Below are positions 44,401-55,624 of a stretch of 64,000 bases of DNA, in pieces; the stretch's first letter is position 1; the number at the start of each line of letters is the position of its first letter. A program made the position numbers and the translations under genes. The notes under the pieces are model-generated. The model worked only from the letters and a program-made list of their open reading frames with translations. It made no database searches and was not told where the DNA came from. The DNA comes from Phoronis australis (Eukaryota > Phoronida > Phoronidae): the NCBI GenBank assembly GCA_002633005.1, contig NMRA01000364.1:119075-183074 (forward strand), written 5' to 3'.

Positions 44401-46506
44401 GCTTGCAACAAAACCCTACTTCAAGTTTGTTCACTATATACGAGTGCATCCACGTGTGCAAATTGTATTGGGTACATAGTGTTTGAAGCTCATTGAAACA
44501 TCGGTGCTAGTGTAACATCGTGTTCGTGTAATTAGTCTTTGAAAAGTACGAAGTAACATATGTTCAACGAGTAATGAAATTTTAGATTAATATTTCAAGA
44601 TAAAGTCGCATTTATGGTGTCATACCACAGGCGGATAAAGGGGGACCAAAGGGCCCCGATGACACACCCAACGGGCAACTAAAAAACGCCGCCAGCATAT
44701 CGTTTCTGGGAGTTATGCGCCTATTTTCCTTTAAAATTGTGTTTGTCCCCCCCCCCCCTCCTTCAGAGACCGCATGGAATGCTCGCGGATCTTTGCCTTC
44801 ATACATGTTTGGTTGGGACCCTTTCTGCGACATCCTAGATTCTCCACTGCAGATTCGAAGTAAATAGTTATACCCACTCGTGAGTCAAAAATAGGCCTAC
44901 ATGTTTGTGAGTCAGGTTTTACGAATCCAATGCACTTTTAAAATTCAGTCCTCAAGGTGATATGGTCGGCATTGGGAGCCCACTTACCTCTAATTTTACC
45001 ACTACAGCACTGCGGTGACCACATGGTCCGCCGCCAACTCTGTACATTCTCTAAAATCTGTGATAGTGCGCACAAGATGCAGCCAACACTATTGGCCGGA
45101 AAGTCACTATTCACAAGCAGCCCCTGAAGAAAGTCACGGTTTTGCTTCCGGCAAGTAAGTTGTCTGTCAAGTAACCGGAAAATGACGCCTATTCTGGGAA
45201 TTCCACATGAAAATAACCGCGTGGCTAATCCGTTGTCTGTGATTTATGGTGCCACTAGGTTTTCTACTGTTAAGTTTGCAGTTGTCACTTGGGTTTTATC
45301 CCGTTTTCGAGACTGTACATTGAACTAAATTGGTGTGGTAAGGCATACATTAGCTTCATCAACATCCCAAGAATAGACTTCTCGCAGATGTAGCCGTCAA
45401 TTAGAAATCCACTGATTATTTCAGAAGCTTACTCCATAAAATAGCCTCTGCGCACAGACTGAACGTTGCAATTGTATTTTAGTTTGAAGGCAAGCCGTAC
45501 TGTAACAATCCATGTTACGTGCAAGTGGCCGGGCCTGCAGGTACGTAACTAAGTCGTCATTTTTATTAAACGCTCACCACAGTAAAATGCAACGCGGAAT
45601 CTTGCACGTGCACTTAAATAGGTGCAGAGGTCTCGTTTTAGTCAACATCATTATCCTACTAAAAATCCAACAATGCAGGGTGTCTTTTCTAATAGGAGGT
45701 GGAAAATGGTTAAGATCACAAAGCGCAAGGCGAGGGATGACGAAAGACCTGCGGGTGATTGTGGGGATGATGACAACGGCGGCGGTGTTTGTGACAGTAA
45801 TAATAAAAGTGACAGAAGAATATGATGGTTATGGATGTTACGGTGACAGGTGGTGGTGGTGATGGTGAAGGTGGTGGTGGTGATAATGATCAGTGTTGGG
45901 GTGATACTGCATGTGGCAGTGGTGAAAACAGCTATGATTATGTTGGTGGTGGTGAAGTTGGTGGTGGTGGGACGATGGTGATGACGATGATAGTGGTGAT
46001 GATGGTGTTGATAGCCACTATGACAGTCAGTGGTGGTGATGATGGTGGTGATGATGGTGAAGGTGGCGGTGTTGATGATAGTTATGATGACAGTGATGGT
46101 GGTAACGAGGATGATGGCGATGATGCAGTGGTAAAATAGTTATGTTTATGGCGATGGTGATGGTGATGGTGGTGTGGTGGTGGTGGTGGGACGATGGTGA
46201 TGTTGGTGATGATAGTTATGATAACTGTGGTGGTGATGGTGAAGGTAGTGTTGTTGATGATAGTTATGATGACAGTGGTGATCGTAAGGAGGATGGTGGC
46301 GGTGATGCTGAATGTGGCAGTTATGAAAATAGCTATCATGATGATGGTGGAGGTGGAAGGGTAGAGATGGTGGCGCACGATAGCTATGATGGTGGTGGTA
46401 ATGACAATGATGATAATGATGTGATTATAAGCATAATTTTTGTATTTTCAAATTTAATAATATTTTTTCAGGTTCTGGTGTCCACAATTTTGGTCAAGTG
46501 AGTTAA
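38447..46506 (+). CDS. Diverged CRIP-like single-LIM protein, gene D (four exons, about 78 residues)
   Basis: Exons: 38447-38492, 41206-41303, 45483-45540 and 46472-46506, phases 1, 0, 1. The product starts MSNQVCPMCEKPVYA. LIM ligands CPMC, HRGCLRCQKC and YCNNPC are all present. Exons 2 and 3 equal gene C in length (98 and 58 bp), and stretches such as CNNPCYVQVA are identical. The tail reads GSGVHNFGQVS then TAA at 46504-46506. Alternatively the GTGAGT at 46498 is a donor; a good acceptor at about 46742 (TTTTACTTTTCAG) would then add Arg and a TAA. Introns are long (2.7, 4.2 and 0.9 kb) and contain a tyrosine-recombinase relic, a hAT remnant and a GAT/GGT microsatellite. Confidence 0.85.
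38615..38688. mobile_element. Miniature inverted-repeat element with 8-bp target duplication, copy 2
   Basis: The same termini as 14056-14142 (CTCGCTGG…CCAGCGAGT) enclose only 74 bp. The flanking direct repeat is TAAGAGCT at 38607-38614 and 38689-38696. Different duplications at the two copies show two independent insertions. It lies in intron 1 of gene D. Confidence 0.88.
39339..39359. other. Poly-G run containing an ambiguous base
   Basis: About 20 G residues with an N at 39359. It matches the artefact-like run at 14591-14617. Consensus length is uncertain. Confidence 0.8.
40252..40746 (-). pseudogene. Degenerate tyrosine recombinase fragment (DIRS/Ngaro-type retroelement)
   Basis: Residues about 36-110 of this minus-strand frame (nt 40417-40644) follow the C-terminal half of eukaryotic tyrosine recombinases. 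SGPLFRLADSSLVTRSFF is followed by SRYKSHSF, AATYAAALG-like spacing (read as ATYAAALGIPVPIIQ) and GRWNSDAVNGCIR. Family members normally read HSFRIGAAT and DAYxxYIR. Here the HxxR arginine is Cys and the tyrosine nucleophile region reads GCIR, so Tyr is also lost. The N-terminal half and any reverse transcriptase are absent, and the flanks are A-rich on the + strand. It lies in intron 1 of CRIP-like gene D and is surely inactive. Confidence 0.7.
43831..44394 (+). pseudogene. hAT-type transposase C-terminal (dimerisation) remnant
   Basis: In one frame, interrupted by a TGA at 44041-44043, the sequence reads CSTSECERGFSEINRIVTDE (44056-44115) followed by RSCLLLETTFSSLFGKV. STSECERGFSxxNxIxTxxRxxL is the hallmark of the C-terminal dimerisation region of hAT-family transposases and their domesticated relatives. 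The upstream 70 codons in the same frame may belong to it. No catalytic core or terminal repeats were found. It lies in intron 2 of CRIP-like gene D. Confidence 0.6.
45825..46410. repeat. Long interrupted GGT/GAT microsatellite
   Basis: Nearly 600 bp of imperfect GGTGATGGTGGTGATGAT-type repeats with occasional AGCTATGAT and GAAGGT variants. Open frames across both strands encode Gly/Asp-rich or Thr/Ile-rich runs that mirror the repeat and are not genes. It lies in the last intron of gene D. Confidence 0.88.
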
Positions 46507-47106
46507 ATATGCTGTACATGGGCATTTTTGCAGTAAAAGTTTCATTTTTAGATTATCTGTTTTGGTAATTTTAATCACAAATGGTTTCGTGTTTAAAAAC
46601 AAGTATTGGTCTTCGTTCTGGCTTTGTGCTTAGAACGATATTGGATTTCTCAAATGGGACTTGATGATACTCCTTTAAATGATTTTATTCAATTTCATAT
46701 AGATATGTAAAATGGCTAACTTCCAGATATTTTACTTTTCAGCGTTAAAACCTGAAAGAGACCAATAATTACTGACCGCTCCTGGACGCCTTTACGGAAC
46801 TCATCCTACACACTTTATCTCGGTTGTTTGCTCCTTTAACTTAACGATATTTTATGAGGACTTATGTGTCCGAAGTCATACTCTTTTACAATACACGATG
46901 GTGTTAACAAACGAATTAATAATCAGAGCTCAATAACCTAGGAAAAAATAAAACAGTATCAAAATGTTCGTATTTTTTATTTAGAATATTACGTGTCATT
47001 AAATTGATGACGTCACCAAGTCGACATTTCTCACCAAGGAGCTTCGGTCCCGAGAGCGACCGCCATGGCATATTCGGCTCTTATAGTATATCTGATTCAA
47101 CATTGT

Positions 47107-48838
47107 TCGGATGTTTAGCGATGACGTATTTGCCACTACTATGACGCGATCTGGACCGCAAACAGGAATAGAAATGCATAGATACGTCACACTTTGAAAG
47201 TTTTGAAGGTCTTGGTATTCTTTTTTCAATTCAAGTGACCAGAGGGCAATTTAGCACTTATACAAAATTATTTTTTCCATTTATCGGTATGGTCCGACAA
47301 CGGTTGTACCCATTGTATGCTTACTAGAAGTTGAGACGGAATAAGGGTCCATGGCCAGGTAATCGAAGTGCTTAGTACAATTTTACAACAGTAAATCTGA
47401 CCTAAGTATTCATATGTTAATTTTTAATGTCTGTTTTAATCTTATTTGATTGGGTTCAACACGTCAAAATAACCTCATACTAAGCAAGCAAGTACTTCAC
47501 CGGATGGCCTGAGCGTCTAGTGCACGTATCGGATCACCTAGAACTGCCAAACTAAATGTCTTGGAAATCGAAAGGCATGCAGAACAAATGAAGGCCAGTT
47601 ATTATAAAACAAAAAAGTCTCTTGACACTGCTTTTAGTGCTCGATAGTACAAGATAATGTCATGCTGAAAATACAGCATGTTGTCACATGGGCAGATAAT
47701 CTGACCGGATCTAAGTAAGATAATAGTACTAGCGTTGGCTTACCAAGTCAAATGGCTACACATTCCTGAAGAGCAGCATTACGTTCCAACAGAGGGCGCC
47801 TGAGGTTATCAACCAATAGTCAACAACGACTGTTGCCGTTTTAACATATTTCCATGATAAATGTTCAAAAATCAGAGTGTTTCTATGTAGACTCAAAAAC
47901 GTATCAGTCAGACATGAGTAGTATTGTTCCTGATAATAAAATGGAAAAATGTAGCTTGTCTGTTGTTTTAGCACAGACTTTCATCCATTTCTAATGATTT
48001 CTTTTGTAATTTTACCTACTTAGTCCGAGAAAATAATTGGGTTAATCGTTTGACTGTAAAGGTCAGTAGACATACCGTTCGCGATCCTACCAGGAATTTT
48101 CAACACTGCAGCTCTCTGAAACTACATAGTGGAAATGACAATTTACTTGTAAAAAGATCAAACTATTGACGTTTTCATTTCAACCTTTGACTAACCTTCA
48201 TGTCTGTATCAGGACAATTTCCTGTTGCGAATTCCCACCAGTGGATGTTGTCTTTTGTTTGCTGTCTATAGACATGCAGAAGCTTTGTGCCAGAAACATG
48301 TTCTTTATGGAAATGCCGTGTATGAATGAAGTACTCAGTCCTCTCTGTACATGACTGCCGACATCACCCACGACTCCATGTCCTGCAGGCAGATAATGAC
48401 TAGAAACATGTCAGTACCACATTTACAATTTCTTGCTTAGTGTGACGCCATTTTGACGTTTTGGGTCCAGTTAAACAAAATTAATAAGCGAAAAACTTAA
48501 AAAACAATGATAATGATAATTTTTCCAGACTTGTGTAGCGCTGTAAATTACCAAATACTTCGAAAATTATTACCTAGCTATGGACCTGGTCAATATAAAT
48601 CTTTTTCAACTTCCCCAGAGCATGCACGGTGAAACTGTTGTCGGTGCACATCAATTACTCCAAACACATAATGATGTCAAAATTTCAAGTGCTAAATCAC
48701 CTCCGTTGTTACCTGAATGGGAAAAAATCCAAAACATCTAAAGTTTTCAAAAATATGATGCGACTGCATTTCTGTTCCTAATTGTGGGTTCAAATCGCGT
48801 AATAATCAGTGTCAGATACGTCATCGCTAAACATCCGA
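47107..48838. repeat. 32-bp inverted repeats 1.7 kb apart
   Basis: TTCGGATGTTTAGCGATGAC plus GTAT at 47107-47130 recurs exactly inverted at 48815-48838. The match continues inward to 32 bp with two mismatches. If these are terminal inverted repeats, the element is about 1.73 kb and non-coding. No target-site duplication was recognised. Confidence 0.6.
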
Positions 48839-48934
48839 ATACTCAAAGTGTGAACTCATCAACACAAGTGCAGTTTCAGAGCGTGTATTTGTCTCACTTA
48901 AAATCAATTTGGCTTTAAGTAACACAAACCCCAC

Positions 48935-49273
48935 AGTATGCTAAACCTTGTTTCGATGATTCTCACTAATCGTCATACTGTCACCTGCTAATGTATCATT
49001 GGCGTCAATGTTCCAAGTCAAACGCAAGAATCAATTAAAAACTCATACACCTGTACTCCTTTTGTCACAGACTGGACATTATGGTTCTTGGTGGGTGGTC
49101 TATTCATACAGTTGCCGTGTAATTCGCAGAGTGCGTAGTTCACGCTTACTTGTTTTGCAGACATTGAAAGGAGTTTTCGTAATTTCCTCCAAACTTTCGA
49201 GGGTTGTCGAGAGTTGTGAAAATCGTTTTTAGTATCTGTTCATAGGTCAGTACCAGGTTTGGTATCCTTTTAA
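48935..49273 (+). mobile_element. TTAA-ended miniature transposon, copy 1
   Basis: Homologous along its length to 52840-53207 and 55292-55624. Shared blocks include TCTGTCACCT, AATCAATTAAAAACTCA, CTTGGTGGGTGGTCT and TTTCCTCCAAACTTT. The 3' end is TTTGGTATCCTTTTAA; the 5' end is the most diverged of the three. Confidence 0.75.
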
Positions 49274-51324
49274 CATTCAACATTGAATCTGCCGCACTAA
49301 TTCTCGAGAAATCGATAAAAACCCGATCCATTAGGCAAGCGAAAATGGTGGTCACGCGACCTACCTGGTGGTTTATTTGTTGTGAAACGACTGTGGGCAT
49401 CATGAAGCTGTGTTGGGAGGGGCACTGACCTGTTTACGGATACCGGGAATTTCTAACAGTGAGCCCCATAGCGTATATTGGACATGGAGAGCCAGTATCG
49501 CAATTTGAGTTTGTAGAACCAATCCTACCGAAAGTTGTTACTTGTTTACTTTGTCGATAAGCCAAAAATTTAGTGTACATTTTGTATGCCTATTTTCTCG
49601 TGCTAATATATTTTAAATTGTTAAAATTTATAAAAATAATAACAAATATTTTATTTCGGCCCCGATGTACCTATATTCTGAAACCGGTGCACGTCAGCAG
49701 AAACGAAACCTAGCGCGTGACACCGTTACTCATGCTTCAGATCAGACCCATTAGTTGCTCAATTGTGACGGCGGCTTAGTCTCAGTCTCCAAAGCAGTAT
49801 GATCGCCGGGGATATTCCAGGCAGTCATCGTAACCAATATTTCAATTCGAACAAAGGATATAAGAAAGCAAATTGTTTGGGGGTGAATATACTCTGAAGA
49901 ATGGCGGTGTTTTTTAACGATAGATCATGTAAGGACTTTATTTCTACTGTATCGATACCTGTCGAATAAATCCAATCTAAAGGATAAACAAGGCACCTGA
50001 ACTATGTAAACGTAATTATTCCGAAATCCGTGGGATTGACATCGAGTTTCCATCGCGACGATTATTGAATCGATAAAGCTAAGCGCTGGCTCGTAGCATT
50101 TGATGATGATTGAGCGGCAATTGAGGGACAGCCAAGTCCTTCCAAGTGGACTCCAAGTGTTTGGATAATCGAGCAAAATGTGAAAAGACTCAAGGTAAGG
50201 TTGGACGTTTGAGCTTTTTGCATCAAAATTTCAATGCGTGTGTACTTTCACTGGAGTTTGTGTGCCGTTCACCAGATTCATTAAAAAAGTTTGGATAACC
50301 ACAAAGTAAGTTGTAGTCCTCCCAGGTATGGTGACATCACAATCCCCAAATTAGAGGCAATATAAACAAACTGACTAGATACTTAACCGTGTTTGATCTC
50401 ATTTACCTTTAACTGTGTGCTTTGAATTATTGCCAAAACTGTGATTATCGATTTGCCTTGTGACTAGGATTTTGATGCGTCACACTTTGCCAAATACATG
50501 TGATGTAAAAATCTCTTAATTTGGTTGTGTGTTGTCGAATAGTTACTTTCTAGAACCCTGTCTGAGATGAACACACAAAAGTTGTAATCCGAAATACTAA
50601 CACACGCTCCCCAGCCTATAAAACATATTAAGTTCTCGCGTTAAGTAGAAAGTGTCATAATCCCTCCAAGTTGAACCAAATTCATGGCGCACGTATAATT
50701 TTGATGCTTCCTTATGTTTCTTTGAGTTTAAACTTGGTGCGTCACTTTGCCACACAAATGTGTGCAGTTTGGATAACGAGGAAAACGTTTTTGTTCTGCG
50801 TTTGCCGGACTCACTACGCAGAGTCAGTCCGCTGCCTATGCTGAGGGGACACTGTGCGCGTTGAGGCCACTGGCACCAGACTACGGTCTTCAGTAGCCAA
50901 CTAAATGTAAATTAATGTCACTTTTGTGAAACGGGATTGCTAGTGGTTAGTGGTCGATATCCCACTATAAAAACTGTCGATACTGTACGAATGCACTTCA
51001 CGTCGCACAATACAATGCGAAATTACAATTATTATGTTTGTTCAAATGGTTGCAGCAAATTAAACTCGCTACGAAATGTCTCAATCCTTTGTATACCTGT
51101 GTGTCGGTAAATTGAGTGCTAGAAGTACAGACGACGAAATGGGCGAGTCGGGACTGTTTGGATTTTAAATTATGATACGTTGCGTTTTCTGATCAAGTGC
51201 TACACACGTTAGACATTTATCTTTTAATATATGACAAAACTTGAACGAGGATGCTGAAACGAGGTGAAAGATATTCTTGTACTGTATTTTAGAGGTGACC
51301 TGTCAAAGATTGTACTCGGACAAG

Positions 51325-53976
51325 ATGTTGATAGTTCCATTTTTGTCGTTGGTGGCGCTTACTCTTCAAGGTAAGATAGACGTTTGTTACCCTGGTCCAG
51401 CCTGCGAGTGAAATCGACACCAATTAAAAAAACATCTGTCCTGTGCAATACACAAAACGCATCTGGTCATAGCATTGTCAGTTTACCATATTTTACCATA
51501 TTGGATAGTTCAAAATGCGTTCTGTTTAAAAAAGTGGTCGTGTGTATTTAGACTATTTATGCAATGATTTTTTAAGGCTTAGTTTCTTTGTCCGAATCTT
51601 TACTACAGTCTTCGCAAATTCAGCTGAATGAATTAATTACCAAGGATTGTAATATCATAGTAGTAATTATACCTTCAGGTTGCACACTTCCAAAATTTCC
51701 ATGATCTTTTAACTTGAAGTGCACGCAAGTTTTTGTTACAACACTCTGTCACTGAGCACATACATTGAGTTTGATGGATCATGTTTCTTTTAAAGTTGTT
51801 CTGTCAATCATTCTTTTGCGGAACTTCAATCACTTCTGTGATAGGGGTCGTACACATGGCATTACTTTCTGATTCAAAAAAGATGTCACCACTTTTAATA
51901 TCAGACAGCTGTCGTTTGTTCCTGGGAATTACCTGTGAGGCAGTCTGAGCAGGTATGATGTAACAGGGCACACGGAATTCTGCTGGGCTTCAAGGTGTCT
52001 CTTGACTGGGTTTACACACTTTTGAAATTATTTTTCAGTGAACGCTCAAGGCAGTCAATCGGCGAATACAAACCCAGACTTGTCCTGCTATCAATGCGAA
52101 GATAAATTCAAAGGAGAATATTTTTACAACTCACAGTGCCAAAAGCGTCTGACGACGGATTCACTTCCGGTTCCGTGTGGCGTCAGTCACCGATATTGTG
52201 CGGTAAGAGGAAGAAGATGGACATTGTTATTGGTTAGGGTCACGTGTGTCACAATTTGAATAGTTAAAGACGAATATCCAAAAAGTGAAAATATTTTCAA
52301 ACTGTCACTTAAATTTTGGTCTTTGGAGCCACAATAATGGCGGTCAACAGATCAACCTCAGCCAACAAGCAATTCTCTCACTTTTAACAATATGTGCACG
52401 CACTGAATGCTGGTACGAAAACAAGTGCAGGTTTTTCAAACGATCTATGACTGAGACAACACTGGAATTCGAATAAAAACGTTCTCAGGCCATTTTTAAG
52501 GCACGTTTATGTACTTTACATACATTTTAGCTCACCAATCTTAATTTTGTCCTAAACTTTTATTACTGTTTAATTTTGATTTTTAAATGTAATGGGAGAC
52601 TTTCATGAAGAAATGGGAGTTGATCACGTGGGACCGGAGACTCATATCGCCACCTAGCTGAAGCAGGAGTTACCCTGTATTTGCTGCAGGTGGCATAATG
52701 GAACAATTTGACCTCAGGAAATGGCCCTTTCACAATGTATATGTTTAGAGACGGTGCTTTTTAATGAAGAGTTATGAAGTGCCTTCTCGTACTCTAGAGG
52801 CCATTGGTATCCGGTCCCAGCTGACCAGTTGCTAAGTTGTTAAAAGGCTACTAAATCCTGTTTTGATGATTTCAACCAATTCTCGTTCTGTCACCTAATG
52901 CATCATTTGCGCCAATCATGCAAAATAAATGCAAGAATCAACTAAAAACTCATGCTTTCTATGTAACAGATTGACGTACATTATGGTCCTTGGTGGGTGG
53001 TCTTTTCCCATAGTTGACGTGTACTTTGTTAAAAGCGTAAGTCACGCTTGCCCGTATAGTACACTTTCAAAGGAGTTTTTAAATTTTCCTCCAAACTTTT
53101 TAGGGTTGTCGAGGGTTACAGAGCATTATTTGGTTTCAAAACATTGGATGTGAAAGACGTTTTTAGTGTCTGTTAATAGGCCAAAACCGGGTTTGGTATC
53201 CTTTTAAGGACACTGTCTATTGGTTTACGTTTAGAACCTTTAGATCCGTGTAATTCCTTCACAAAATAAAAAACTTTTCCAGTTTTAATAAATTATGACA
53301 TCCAGCTACCATATTGGCTGCACTTGGTTATCTTGACCGGTTCCGCCGGGTCAAGCCGCTGAGACATCTGATTGGTTCTCGATGACGACTTCTGGTTCAA
53401 AGGCTAATCAGGCGTGCGTTCAGTAGACGCTAGGACCTACGCTAGAACCTAGCTAAAATCTAGTCAAAGTCACGTGTTCGTATTTAAAATACACGGCAAT
53501 ATCTCACGTAATCTCGCGATGTCTTGCTTTTTAGCGAGGGCGTTACTGAACGGGAGGCAGATGTCTTAGCTAGTTGACCCGGCAGAATCGGCGAAGTGGA
53601 TTAAGTGCAACCAGTGTCCGTCTGAGCATTTGGAAAGAAAATATTGCGCACTCTTCTTAATGTATGGTGCAGACGTGAAAATGGCCGGCACAGTGTTTCA
53701 TGACCGTCCACATTTTAAGACCATTCACATAAAATTTCAATCTTGTTTCAGGTGGAAAGGACAGAGTCGTTCGGCCGTATTGTAAAAATACAACGGAGTT
53801 GCGTGGAGGAGTGTAAATACGGTTGTAAATACAACGGATTTGGGTTGACTTACAAGATATGTACTTCATGTTGTCGCGGACATGGTTGTAATACAGACAA
53901 CGGAACTATTGGAGTGGCTAAGTTTTCCTTGTGGCTGATGTTCAGCATGATTGCGATCCGTCTAATGACTTCGTGA
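51325..53976 (+). CDS. Ly6/uPAR-domain protein, likely GPI-anchored, gene 1 (three exons, 144 residues)
   Basis: Exons: 51325-51370, 52039-52202 and 53752-53976, phases 1 and 0. Exon 1 encodes a signal peptide (MLIVPFLSLVALTLQ). The extracellular part opens with LSCYQCED, continues with single cysteines in SQCQ, PCG and RYC, then SCVEECKYGC and ICTSCCRGHGCN. The CC-x4-CN end is the signature of the Ly6/uPAR fold, whose members act as surface receptors or modulators of channels and receptors. About 12 cysteines are present, more than the usual 8-10. The C-terminus (FSLWLMFSMIAIRLMTS) is a hydrophobic tail suited to GPI attachment. Closely related to gene 2 downstream. ATTAAA-like signals follow the stop. 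Confidence 0.88.
52840..53207 (+). mobile_element. TTAA-ended miniature transposon, copy 2 (in Ly6 gene 1 intron)
   Basis: Runs 368 bp from TTAAAAGGCTACTAAATCC to GGTTTGGTATCCTTTTAA. The two ends are imperfect inverted repeats, and both begin or end with TTAA, the target duplication of piggyBac-type transposons. Same family as copies at 48935 and 55292. Confidence 0.85.
53314..53617. repeat. Imperfect inverted repeat in Ly6 gene 1 intron 2
   Basis: GGCTGCACTTGGTTATCTTG with TTCCGCCGGGTCAA (53316-53353) matches the reverse complement of 53571-53615 loosely but over the same order of blocks, enclosing about 210 bp. It may be a worn miniature transposon. Confidence 0.4.
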
Positions 53977-55291
53977 GCTCAGAAAATTGGGACAATCAAT
54001 GTGTCGCGTATAGACAATCCGCACTCTATCGATTGAAGTCACAATTAAACACCTGTTTTTGTCTGCGTTGAATGTATTTTGATGTTGAGTTGCCGTTTTA
54101 CTAGATTTTACAATTAAATAGACAGAGACCCGGAATAGAGTGATTGCTTAGTCAGTATCTAGATTCGATGCGGCAAAAATGAAAACATGATTTTGTCCAG
54201 AAGCGTAACCTGTCTGCTTAATACTTATTTACAGACAAAATTAGAAACCTCGTGGAACACAATATTGACTCAGTGAATTTTTCAAACCAAAGCCTTACCC
54301 TTTGTAGTGTCAATGCGCAATGAAAGAAAAAATAGTGCGTGTGCTTTTCACCACGAAATGTTTCAATTCCCGTAGTCCGTCCGAACTTATCCGTATGTTC
54401 GACATCAACGCTCACGTGGTAGCGCCATTAATAATTCATGAGCTCAGTTTGAAATACGTCAGCAAGCAGGACGAACCGTGGGCACGGGATTTTACAACAG
54501 AAACCCATCGGGTGTCTCATTGAGAATGAGGAAGCTGAATGGAACTAATTTGTATAAAGCGCGGGATGAAGGAGCATTCATGAGCCGTACTTTAAAATAT
54601 GTGGGACTCATCAATTGGGTTTTGTTGTGGCATTGTTCAAGGGGCATTATGAACAAGTGAAATTCAGCAGCTTCAGCACGGAGTTGGGGTAGATTTCTTT
54701 ACGTACGGACCGTGTATTTTATGAAGGTCCCGTGGATAGAACATGTCGAGGATGATTCTTAATTTCCAATCCAGGAATATTTTTTCTAACAACAATGAAT
54801 TGAAAACACTGCACGTGTCTTGGCCGGATATTTTGGATGACAAAACTGCCAAACAAGATTCCAGCAGGTGTGGCACAATTGACTTCTGACTGGATTTACT
54901 CCTGTAATTTCTTTTAGTCCGAGTTGTTCCATTTCGGCCAAAAACAATTGGCATCAAGCATTTTAATTGATAAGTTTTTTAAAAGAATTACTTTTGATTC
55001 CAAATAAAATGCAATCGTTTTATACCAAAAGACAACAGTGTGCTATACCTGCATAAGGTTGAACTGGTGCTTGCAACAAAACGATGTTTGTAACTCTCGA
55101 CCTTGCAGTCAGCATATGACCAGATTGGCCAGACCGCCTACATTCCCTTCTGCTACCGTACACCCGTTACTCCCAAAACCTTTTGAAAATCCAGAGTTTG
55201 CAATGCATATTGAACCTGTTTATTTTATTGGGAATCCCTGAACTAATGACGCGGAAACGTTATCAGCAGTCAAGTGCCTTTCGGATACTAT

Positions 55292-55624
55292 TTAAAGGGA
55301 TACTAAACCCTGTTTTTATGATTACTACCAATCCTCGTTCTGTCACCTGCTAATTCATCATTGCCGCCAAGTTAAAGGCAGGAATCAACTAAAAACTCAC
55401 GCTCCTTATGTCGCTGATTGCACATTACGGTCTTTGGTGGGTGTTTTTTCCACAGTTGCCGTGTAATTTGCCAAAGCAGACTTTCAAAGTTGTTGTCAAA
55501 TTTTCCTCAAAACATCTGAGGGTTGTTGAGGGTTACAGAGCATTATTTTGTTTCAGAGAACTTGATGGGAAAGTCATTTTTAATAACTGTTAGTAGGCCA
55601 ATAACTGGTTTCGTGTCCTTTTAA
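55292..55624 (+). mobile_element. TTAA-ended miniature transposon, copy 3
   Basis: Runs 333 bp from TTAAAGGGATACTAAACCC to TTTCGTGTCCTTTTAA. It lacks a short internal block present in copy 2. Its 5' terminus is the clearest of the family. Confidence 0.82.

Larger units (their letters stand above)
46507..51324. other. Intergenic region between the CRIP and Ly6 clusters
   Basis: No coding exon is supported. Contents are a possible 3' end of gene D (AATAAA-like near 46945), a pair of long inverted repeats (47107-47138 and 48807-48838) and TTAA-element copy 1 (48935-49273). Short open frames have no recognisable motif. Confidence 0.45.

Noticed and set aside
45822-46378. Gly/Asp-rich and Thr/Ile-rich frames on both strands
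   Set aside because: Translations of the GGT/GAT microsatellite.
16066-46506. CRISPR array or bacterial operon
   Set aside because: The tandem repeats are diverged satellite monomers and the genes have introns; nothing prokaryotic was seen.
47512-47560. tRNA-like GGATGGCCTGAGCGTCTAGTGC
   Set aside because: Resembles an A-box but no B-box follows; too weak to call.
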